Source: a virus
Length of the DNA stretch: 27,300 nucleotides
Direction: 5' to 3' (one strand)
Virus record (IMG/VR): IMGVR_UViG_3300027782_000298
Coordinates: 1 to 27,300 of that record
Positions within the stretch are counted from its first letter, which is position 1, and every line of letters begins with the position of its first letter. The notes beneath the pieces were generated by a model. That model was not told the origin of the DNA, did not search any database, and saw only the letters and a list, made by a program, of their open reading frames with translations. Positions 20,970-27,300 of the stretch are shown in pieces. A program made the position numbers and the translations under genes.

Positions 20970-22142
20970 TTATGGCAAATCGTTAAAATTAACCACTTTT
21001 TTAGGCGCAGCATTAAATTCTTCAATTTGTCTTTTGCCTGGCCCTGCTTGAATTTCCATTGCTTTAATAGCAGTTTCTCTAGCGTGGCGTTTTTGTGCAA
21101 TAGTTTCATTTGTATCGCCAGGCTGTGGAAAGTATTTTTGTGATTCTGTATAAAATTCAGTAGGACTAATTGCTGCGCCAGATTCTTTACGCAATACAGC
21201 AGTTACAAAGTTTTTCCTTGCTGCGTCTACTTGTTGCTGTTCTGAGCTTGGCCCACCTAATGCGCTTGGCAATACATTCATGCTTGCCTGTACGCCTTGT
21301 TGCATTTTTTCGCCAACAAAAGGAGTCATACCTACAATTCCACCTATGGTAGACCTAATAACACCAGTATCTTTTACGCCTTTTTTCTCTAAATCATTTA
21401 ATAATTGATTTGACTCTTTCATACGCATACCAAAAGCAGTAGCGTTACCTTGAGTTTCTGTAAGTTTTCCACCGCTCATTTCTTGAGCAAATTTTTGTTG
21501 CTCTAAACCAAATCTTGCACCTTCTAATCCTAAACGAGCTTTAGCATTAGCAGCTTCAATTTTTTGATATTCAGACATTTGATTCTTAAAGTCATTAAGA
21601 CTGCCTGCATAGCCTTGAGCCTTAACTGCTTTGTATTCTTTTTCAAGAGTAGTAGGCTCAGGATTCATTTGCTTAAGAATGGAAGGCACATATTCTTTAC
21701 CAGCGCCATAAGGATTCATTTGAATCATTTTTAAAGCACCAGCGTAATCTGCTGCTTGCTCTGGGTATTGAATAGAAGGAGCAACACCTCTGTATGCAGG
21801 GCCAGCCACTTCTTCTGCTCTAGCAGCTTGAGGAGTCATCTTATTAATAATCTGCTGTTCAACATCCCCTTTATTTTCTCTAATAGCTTGTGCTAATTTA
21901 GCGGCTTCAGTATCAGCTTTTCCACCTAAATAAGTACCAACAGCAGTTTGAACTAATGGCAAAATGTTTTGAAAAAATGAAGGAGCAACATAACGATTAC
22001 CAATCATTTGACCTTGTGCTTGTTTTTGACCTTGCTGCATCAACAAAGCCGCCATTTGTTGTTGGCGATTTAATTGTTGTTGTTGAGCAAATTCTTCTGC
22101 CGACATTGTGCCAGCTTGACCTAAGTTGTATCCGTCTGCCAT
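20970..22142 (-). CDS. Q-rich virion protein, DNA-transfer type
   Basis: A 390-residue protein with a Gln/Met-rich N-terminus (AEEFAQQQQLNRQQQM), a helical middle and a C-terminal block LRKESGAAISPTEFYTESQKYF found in phage proteins near the tail genes. It is probably a minor virion or ejection protein acting with the 613-residue protein that follows. No enzyme motif is seen. The start at 22142 has AGGA upstream. Assignment by context and resemblance only. Confidence 0.58.
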   Translation of the reverse strand: MADGYNLGQAGTMSAEEFAQQQQLNRQQQMAALLMQQGQKQAQGQMIGNRYVAPSFFQNILPLVQTAVGTYLGGKADTEAAKLAQAIRENKGDVEQQIINKMTPQAARAEEVAGPAYRGVAPSIQYPEQAADYAGALKMIQMNPYGAGKEYVPSILKQMNPEPTTLEKEYKAVKAQGYAGSLNDFKNQMSEYQKIEAANAKARLGLEGARFGLEQQKFAQEMSGGKLTETQGNATAFGMRMKESNQLLNDLEKKGVKDTGVIRSTIGGIVGMTPFVGEKMQQGVQASMNVLPSALGGPSSEQQQVDAARKNFVTAVLRKESGAAISPTEFYTESQKYFPQPGDTNETIAQKRHARETAIKAMEIQAGPGKRQIEEFNAAPKKVVNFNDLP

Positions 22143-22144
22143 GA

Positions 22145-22429
22145 TTAGTATCCTGCCTGTTGATAAGCTGGGTCTAAATACTGCGGCATAGGCGTGCTGT
22201 AATCAGTTACAGGCGCAGGTTTGCTAGGGTCTTTTTTGCGTAATGCCATAGCCATAGCCAATTGATTTGCGCCAGCCCCACCTTGTGCAGTTTGACCAGA
22301 TTGCATAACTTGTTGATTTTGCTCATTAAGAGCAGCATTTTGCATAGCTTGTTGTGCAGCAATGTTTTGAAAAACAGGCTGTAAACCCTGTTGGTCTTGC
22401 ATTTGCTGAAACTGAATATATGGGTTCAT
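22145..22429 (-). CDS. 94-residue Q-rich protein, unknown
   Basis: The protein is rich in Gln, Ala and Met (IQFQQMQDQQGLQPVF, then AMQNAALNEQNQQVM), with an LAMAMALRKKDPSKPAP segment and a Pro/Tyr-rich end. It is probably a small structural or assembly partner of its neighbours. The ATG overlaps the preceding stop (ATGA). Low complexity prevents family assignment. Confidence 0.6.
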   Translation of the reverse strand: MNPYIQFQQMQDQQGLQPVFQNIAAQQAMQNAALNEQNQQVMQSGQTAQGGAGANQLAMAMALRKKDPSKPAPVTDYSTPMPQYLDPAYQQAGY

Positions 22430-23493
22430 AGAAGTCCGTAATCTACGACTTTATAGCCGTCATCAAGAGTCTTAACTGCATAAGGGAACACTTTCTCAAC
22501 TTCTTGAGCCATAACGCCATAATGCGTACCATAACCAGCTAACGGATGGTCTTTAAACTCATCTTTGTATTCATACTTATACATATTTAAACCATTAGCT
22601 AATACGCCAACAGGCTCAATATGTTCTTTAGTGCGAATGTCAGACATTGCAATAATTCCTGCGCCACCAAGCCCCATTAAGCCTTGGTTAAAGTTTGATT
22701 GAGCCGCTTGTTGAGCATTAAAATTGCCCATTTGAGCGTTGTAGCCCATTTGACTAGCGCCTAACATATCAGCACCAGCAGTAGTAGCTTGCTGTGGAAT
22801 GTTAGAAATATAACTAGGGTTGGTTACTTGTGAGCCACTACGAATAGCGTTAAGCGTATTAATAGGTTCGTTACGAATATAGCCAAGTTGACCAAAGCCC
22901 TGTTGATTGGCGGCAAGACCTGTGTTTGTACCTTGAATAACAGCGCTTGTCATCAAATCATTTTCTTTTTGACTTTGTGTTAATGCTGCCCTTCTGTAAG
23001 CCTCAGAATCTACTGGTATACCCTGATTAGCCATTTTGACATCAAACGCTTCACGATTTTGCTCAATCTGTGGCTGAAGTCTACGCATAATAGAATCTTG
23101 CATAGTTTCGCCAGGATTAATGCCAGTTTGAGCCAGTTGACTTGTATCAAATGGCTTAGAAATCATATTTTGAACATAACTAAGACCTTGATTTTGTAAA
23201 TTACCAAGATTAAGGCTAGTTTGATTTTGAATGTCTAATAATTGTTGCTGTTCAGGAGCAAGTTTTTGTGTTGACGACCATGTAGGGTTGCCATAAATAT
23301 CCCATTGCGATTTTGGGTTAATGTTGTACTCTAATGAGCCGTAAGGGGTGTATTGATTTACACGGTTTGCAGCCGTAGCTTGTTGAGCAGCGGCTAAATT
23401 ACCTGCGGCAGTTTGTTGCGCTGCACCTGCGTAATCTGGAGCACTAGGCGCACTTGGCGCAGGCCCTAATCCTAAAAATCCACCACCACCCAT
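22426..23493 (-). CDS. Virion protein with S74 intramolecular chaperone domain
   Basis: A 355-residue protein. Residues 1-280 are Ala/Gln/Asn-rich, opening with a GGGG stretch and SAPSAPDYAGAAQQTAAG, then NRVNQYTPYGSLEYN, typical of podovirus tail-region proteins. The last 72 residues start SDIRTKEHI and hold the S74 chaperone-of-endosialidase domain: the Ser of SDIRTKE is the self-cleavage residue and GVMAQEVEKVFP the following core. In fibres this domain folds the trimer and is cleaved off. Here it caps a non-fibre-like protein. AGAGGAG precedes the ATG. Confidence 0.82.
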   Translation of the reverse strand: MGGGGFLGLGPAPSAPSAPDYAGAAQQTAAGNLAAAQQATAANRVNQYTPYGSLEYNINPKSQWDIYGNPTWSSTQKLAPEQQQLLDIQNQTSLNLGNLQNQGLSYVQNMISKPFDTSQLAQTGINPGETMQDSIMRRLQPQIEQNREAFDVKMANQGIPVDSEAYRRAALTQSQKENDLMTSAVIQGTNTGLAANQQGFGQLGYIRNEPINTLNAIRSGSQVTNPSYISNIPQQATTAGADMLGASQMGYNAQMGNFNAQQAAQSNFNQGLMGLGGAGIIAMSDIRTKEHIEPVGVLANGLNMYKYEYKDEFKDHPLAGYGTHYGVMAQEVEKVFPYAVKTLDDGYKVVDYGLL

Positions 23494-23494
23494 G

Positions 23495-23938
23495 TCATTC
23501 TCCTCTTGCTGTCCTTAAAGGGCATTTGATGTCGAGAAATCGACAATCTTCACGCCTCATAGCCATAATCACTAAGTCACCATCCATGTGAGCATCTGGG
23601 ATTTCGGCTACCACTTTAAAACCAAGGTGTCGGTTCAATCTTAGGGCATCTTCATTACTGCCACAAATTTGCCCTAGTATAACGCTAACTCCAAGTTTAT
23701 TAAAGGGATAATCGAAAGCCGCCCACAGCAAATCTCGACTCATCCAGTTCACTTCACCTACTGCCGCAACATGCATTTGACACGCATTTGGCATAAAGCT
23801 ACAAAACCCTACGACTGCTACTAAGTTACCATCTAATTCTTGACCTATACATACTGTTTCTGTTGGTAATGGGTGGTTCATCATACGAACCAGCCAATCC
23901 CCCATATATTGCTGGTTTTCTGTGGTCACCCTACGCAA
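23495..23938 (-). CDS. GNAT-family acetyltransferase-like protein
   Basis: A 147-residue protein with the acetyl-CoA fold pattern NEDALRLNRHLGFKVVAEIPDAHM near the end; the central strands VAVVGFCSFMP and VHVAAVGEV-type residues precede it. GNAT-like proteins are common in phage structural operons, with unknown substrate. The start appears to be TTG 23938, one base after the previous stop, with GGAGG about ten bases upstream; an internal ATG at codon 12 is an alternative. It may acetylate a protein or antibiotic-like target, which is speculation. Confidence 0.72.
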   Translation of the reverse strand: MRRVTTENQQYMGDWLVRMMNHPLPTETVCIGQELDGNLVAVVGFCSFMPNACQMHVAAVGEVNWMSRDLLWAAFDYPFNKLGVSVILGQICGSNEDALRLNRHLGFKVVAEIPDAHMDGDLVIMAMRREDCRFLDIKCPLRTARGE

Positions 23939-25720
23939 TTACAGTACCCCTCCTTTTTCCATTACAAAGTCAGTTGAAGCCCAATGTAATTCTAAACCTT
24001 GGGAGGCGGTATTTAAGCTAATTGAGCCTGCATAACCAATACCAGTAACACCTTGCCATTCTTTACTAATAACGCTACCGCCCCATTTTTTATTGTCCCA
24101 AGTGGCAACATCCCAAATACCAGTTTGGTTTAGAGCAGGGTTAAAACTTAAACTTTGGCTTAAGTCTTGTACTTCAAAGTCGGTACTTAAGCCGCATAAA
24201 ACGGTAGGCAAAGCGCCTTGAAGTTGAAATATTGGTCGAACCATTGTGAAGCGTTTTTGTTGCCCACGACTGTCAAAATAAGAATAGGCTTGCTGTACCG
24301 TAGCGGTGATGTTAGTGCCAGCGTCTGAATAACCACTATAGTATTTGCCAACAAATCCGTTACCGCCAAAGTAAATGCTTTCACCGCTTACTTCAAAGCA
24401 GGCAGCGTTAATACCAGTAAATTTAGCCCAAGACTTTGTAATGGTGTGCATTACATATTGCTCATAAACGCCATTTCCAACAGGAATATTAAGAATAAGC
24501 ATATTAGCTTCAGCTAAGTAATTGATTTGCCAACCAAAATTAGCAGAATACAAACTAGCCGCTTGGCTAATAGCATAGAAAATCTTGTCAGTAATATTGA
24601 TTTTTGGGTCTAATCGGCTTGATTGCAAAGCAGAAGCCATAGGCACTAAACCGTCTTGGGTCAGCAATAACATATCGCCAGCCCACTTAAAAAAGCATCT
24701 ACGGCTAAAGGTTTGACCCATTTGCCATACGCCAATCAGCTTCCAATCATTAGGGTCTGACGGATTTCCACCACTATAAACAATGACTTCGCCTTGACTA
24801 GTAACAAAGGCTGCATAGTCATCAACGCCATAACCAGCATCTAATGTCCATGTACCCATAGCTTGAAGGTAGCCACCTCTGCGAGCAATTCCACCAAGGT
24901 TAAAGCTAGTTAATGCACCGTTAATAGAGTCAACTGGTAAATACCAAAAAGTAAGGCTGTTTTCTTCTACAAAAAACAGTCTATCCCTGTAAAGATTAAT
25001 GTTGACTAGTTTGTCGCCATCTACGCCAGTTATGTAAAAGTTAACAGCATAAGTACCTACAACAGTTGCATTGCCACTTGGGGCAGTCGCCATTGTGTAA
25101 GTAAAAGTTGTAGAGCCAGTAACGGTAATTCTGTATGTACCGTTAAATTGAGCAGGTGTAGCACCAGTTACGGTAATTTGATTGCCTGTTACTAAACCAT
25201 GAGCAACAGCAGTAGTAGCAGTTGCTGTAAGGTTGCCTGTGCCACCTCTAGTAAGAGTGCTAATTGTTTGAGCAGTAGATGTGGCGGCAGATTTTACCCA
25301 TTGTGTGCCGTTATAAACGACCATTGGGTCTGCACCATTGACTGCTGCTAAAAACGAGCCACCAGCCGTTGTAATCATTACATGCTGTAGTTTTCCGTTA
25401 CCAAGGCTTACAGGAAAGGCAGAAGTAGCTGTAGCGGTAGAGGCATCGTATATATCACCATTGTTGTTAACGGCAAATAACTTTTGTACTGTAGGGCTAC
25501 TGTAGTTCATCAAAGATTGAACTTCACCAGTAATACCTATAGAAGTTTTTACATACCCCTGTCTAAGCGTTACATCCGATGGCGTTGGAAAAAAGTTAAC
25601 CATTTGGACAGCATCCAAAGGACTCATTTCTGCCAATGCATCTCTAGCGTTCCAACCACCAATAGGGGCTGGCAAACTGGCTGTAGTTGCTGAAAACTTC
25701 TTAGCTTGTCCTAAAATCAT
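23939..25720 (-). CDS. Tail stabilisation protein, P22 gp10-like
   Basis: A 593-residue protein resembling podoviral tail hub/stabilisation proteins, with the opening SLPAPIGGWNARDALAEM and repeated NYSSPTVQKLFAVNNNG-type beta blades, consistent with a propeller. It would seal the portal with the gp4-like adaptor encoded just upstream. Residues about 153-228 form an inserted Ig-like module (TAVAHGLVTGNQITVTGA, then FNGTYRITVTGSTTFTYT). The ATG at 25720 follows the adaptor stop by two bases. Confidence 0.78.
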   Translation of the reverse strand: MILGQAKKFSATTASLPAPIGGWNARDALAEMSPLDAVQMVNFFPTPSDVTLRQGYVKTSIGITGEVQSLMNYSSPTVQKLFAVNNNGDIYDASTATATSAFPVSLGNGKLQHVMITTAGGSFLAAVNGADPMVVYNGTQWVKSAATSTAQTISTLTRGGTGNLTATATTAVAHGLVTGNQITVTGATPAQFNGTYRITVTGSTTFTYTMATAPSGNATVVGTYAVNFYITGVDGDKLVNINLYRDRLFFVEENSLTFWYLPVDSINGALTSFNLGGIARRGGYLQAMGTWTLDAGYGVDDYAAFVTSQGEVIVYSGGNPSDPNDWKLIGVWQMGQTFSRRCFFKWAGDMLLLTQDGLVPMASALQSSRLDPKINITDKIFYAISQAASLYSANFGWQINYLAEANMLILNIPVGNGVYEQYVMHTITKSWAKFTGINAACFEVSGESIYFGGNGFVGKYYSGYSDAGTNITATVQQAYSYFDSRGQQKRFTMVRPIFQLQGALPTVLCGLSTDFEVQDLSQSLSFNPALNQTGIWDVATWDNKKWGGSVISKEWQGVTGIGYAGSISLNTASQGLELHWASTDFVMEKGGVL

Positions 25721-25722
25721 AA

Positions 25723-26634
25723 TTAGCTTCCATAACCAGTATCAGGGATATTAGCGTAGCCAATAAGTACCTTAGATGGGTAAGGAGCAAATGAAAGGTT
25801 AGCTGCGCCTTTGTCATTAGATTTAGCAATGGTTAAATAACGCTGGTAATCTTGGGTTAAAGCAGTTGTGTCAAAAGACTTAATTTGGAAATACTTAAGT
25901 TTAGTAGACAAAACCATGACACGGTCATCTAAAACCGTTGTGTCATCATCAGCAGTAAAACTGTTTTTTATAGCTCCATTTACGCTTCTTGCCCAGCCTT
26001 TACTGCGGTATTCCCAGCCTAAATACTCGTTGGTATTCATTACAGGCCATATTTGGAATTGATTATCTAGTATTCTCCAGCGCACTCGTGGGCCAGTAGA
26101 AATATAGCCAGACTTAAGCCATTGCCATTGTTGTGCATCTTCAGGCCCTAACATTTCCCAATGCTTTGACTTGTCCCATTGGGTACGGTTAGTAATGGTT
26201 TCAAAGTCAGCAGGAAGGTCGTAAGCGGTCTGAGCGCATACTACTGATTGCACTCCATTGCCAGTAGCCATTTGGCTCATTACTACTACTTTTGTAGTGT
26301 TATTGGCGCTGACAACATAAGTGTCTTGAGGAATGTTATAGCCTGTTAACTGCCATTGGCTATCAACAGCACTTAAATCTGTGCCAGCCTCAAAAGTCAA
26401 GTTATACGAACCATTGACAGTTGTGGCGTTGGCGGTTATAGATTGAGTGTAAAAACGATATTGCACTTGTAGCGCTTGCCAATCGTATTCCTTAATGAGG
26501 TCATATCCTGAGCCATTCATCAGGGCTAGGATTTGCTGCACATCTTGGGAAGGATTGCCAATAACAAAGCTAGGTATAGACAAATTTAGCTCTGCTGCTG
26601 TTTGCTGGACAAGTTGCAACATCGTTTGGGACAT
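25723..26634 (-). CDS. Head-tail adaptor, P22 gp4-like
   Basis: A 303-residue protein beginning SQTMLQLVQQTAAELNL and containing YDLIKEYDWQALQVQYRF, then YDLPADFETITNRTQWD and KLKYFQIKSFDTTALTQDYQRYL, a sequence type found upstream of the gp10-like gene in P22-like phages. It would attach below the portal to extend the DNA channel. An SD, AGAGG, sits 6 bases before the ATG. Family resemblance moderate, gene order strong. Confidence 0.75.
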   Translation of the reverse strand: MSQTMLQLVQQTAAELNLSIPSFVIGNPSQDVQQILALMNGSGYDLIKEYDWQALQVQYRFYTQSITANATTVNGSYNLTFEAGTDLSAVDSQWQLTGYNIPQDTYVVSANNTTKVVVMSQMATGNGVQSVVCAQTAYDLPADFETITNRTQWDKSKHWEMLGPEDAQQWQWLKSGYISTGPRVRWRILDNQFQIWPVMNTNEYLGWEYRSKGWARSVNGAIKNSFTADDDTTVLDDRVMVLSTKLKYFQIKSFDTTALTQDYQRYLTIAKSNDKGAANLSFAPYPSKVLIGYANIPDTGYGS

Positions 26635-26635
26635 A

Positions 26636-27262
26636 TTAGACCTCTGCTTCTACTTTTGGTTTGCGTTTTTTGGGAGTATTTTCCGCAACAGCCGCAAGTA
26701 GCGCTGACATCTGCTCTTGCATAGCAGCCAGCTTCGCATCTGTTTCTGCCTTGATTTTATCATTTTCTTGGCGTAATGCTTCTAATTCTGCTTGCCTTTG
26801 AGCAACTTCGGCAGAATCAGTAGCTAAATTCAAGAAAGCCTTGGCTTTTAGACGGAAATTATGCGGTGACATCCCTGCAACCATGCCAATTCTCTGAAGT
26901 TGTTGGTCAGAGCAGTCAGCAATAGACTCTACTGTGTGGAATTTAAGCCCACGCAATTCATCAGCCTGGCTACGAGTAACTTGAGGCCATTGGTCTAAAG
27001 GCGTACCAATAATATCTTCATGGTTTGCTACTTGGTTTTGATAATGCGCCCATTGGCGTGGAAAACGCTGTTTATGGGAATCTTGGGCGTATGTGTCAAT
27101 TTCTGTCAAATTATCGCCAGGAATCATAATGCGGACAAAATCAAATTCTTTAAAAATTGGTCTACCTGCTTCGTCTGAAGCAATGTCTTGCTTAACGCTT
27201 TTTTTATAGAATTGGACTGCTAATCGTGCATCTGCACCTTGAGTATCGCTATCTATTGCCAT
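26636..27262 (-). CDS. Conserved coat-adjacent structural protein
   Basis: A 208-residue protein with IMIPGDNLTEIDTYAQ, KQRFPRQWAHYQNQ, GTPLDQWPQV and ELRGLKFHTVESIADCSD blocks, seen in many podovirus-type phages next to the capsid gene and without known function. The C-terminal half is a Glu/Gln/Lys coiled coil ending in basic KKRKPKVEAEV. AGGAG precedes the ATG by nine bases. The next gene upstream, beyond the right edge, is expected to be the coat protein. Confidence 0.72.
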   Translation of the reverse strand: MAIDSDTQGADARLAVQFYKKSVKQDIASDEAGRPIFKEFDFVRIMIPGDNLTEIDTYAQDSHKQRFPRQWAHYQNQVANHEDIIGTPLDQWPQVTRSQADELRGLKFHTVESIADCSDQQLQRIGMVAGMSPHNFRLKAKAFLNLATDSAEVAQRQAELEALRQENDKIKAETDAKLAAMQEQMSALLAAVAENTPKKRKPKVEAEV

Positions 27263-27300
27263 TTTTAATGCTCCTAAGTGGTTAGGGGGTTATAAAAAAA

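Noticed and set aside
1-27300. Integrase, attachment site or insertion sequence
   Set aside because: No tyrosine or serine recombinase, transposase or flanking repeats were seen, so lysogeny and mobile elements are not supported here.

Overview
The window is most of the genome of a tailed phage with a P22-like (podovirus-type) virion. It is AT-rich and densely packed, with genes chained by ATGA and TAATG overlaps and Shine-Dalgarno sites before most starts. The host is probably Gram-negative: the lysis cassette carries an Rz-type inner spanin with an Rz1-type lipoprotein nested inside it, plus a separate phage lipoprotein. I cannot name the host from sequence alone. No integrase or CI-type repressor is in the window, so lifestyle is open.

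Layout. (1) 1-5852, minus: small terminase candidate, beta-class DNA methyltransferase, large terminase, portal, and a tail-fibre gene cut by the left edge. (2) 5989-6156, plus: a lone 55-residue gene with its own intrinsic terminator, wedged between minus-strand blocks like a moron. (3) 6179-7744, minus: VRR-NUC nuclease, ferritin-like protein, Met-Pro-Gln-Gly repeat protein and three small basic proteins. (4) 7790-9132, plus: HTH-metallophosphoesterase and SprT-like metalloprotease. (5) 9160-12988, minus (early left): Cro/YdaS-like regulator, PAPS-reductase-like PP-loop enzyme, DUF1376 replication protein with six in-phase heptamers inside its gene, small unknown proteins, a PD-(D/E)XK nuclease, a Ref-like HNH nuclease and a second methyltransferase. 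(6) 13099-16269, plus (early right): ERF annealing protein, small SSB-like protein, PD-(D/E)XK exonuclease, a 320-base structured non-coding stretch, then small accessory proteins including a lipoprotein. (7) 16256-27262, minus (late): lysis genes, tail fibre and its probable chaperone, ejection-type proteins, an S74 chaperone-domain protein, GNAT enzyme, P22 gp10-like and gp4-like tail proteins, and a coat-adjacent protein.

How it fits together. Divergent early promoters around 13026-13057 fire both ways under one visible regulator. DUF1376 probably starts replication with host machinery, since no polymerase or helicase is seen, while ERF, the SSB-like protein, the exonuclease and Ref form a recombination set. 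Two methyltransferases and the PP-loop enzyme may modify DNA. Late genes read off the left edge after the portal and fibre and resume at the right edge just where scaffold and coat genes would lie, so the two window ends probably join on a circularly permuted genome and little may be missing.

The observations most worth checking are the structured non-coding region 15037-15356, the isolated 55-residue gene with its terminator, the heptamer array in the replication gene, and the symmetric bidirectional promoter at 7768-7780. Nine short genes read directly from the sequence are included: 5989, 6400, 10354, 10853, 13099, 17339 and 17510, plus the nested Rz1 at 16806 and a doubtful antisense frame at 8957.
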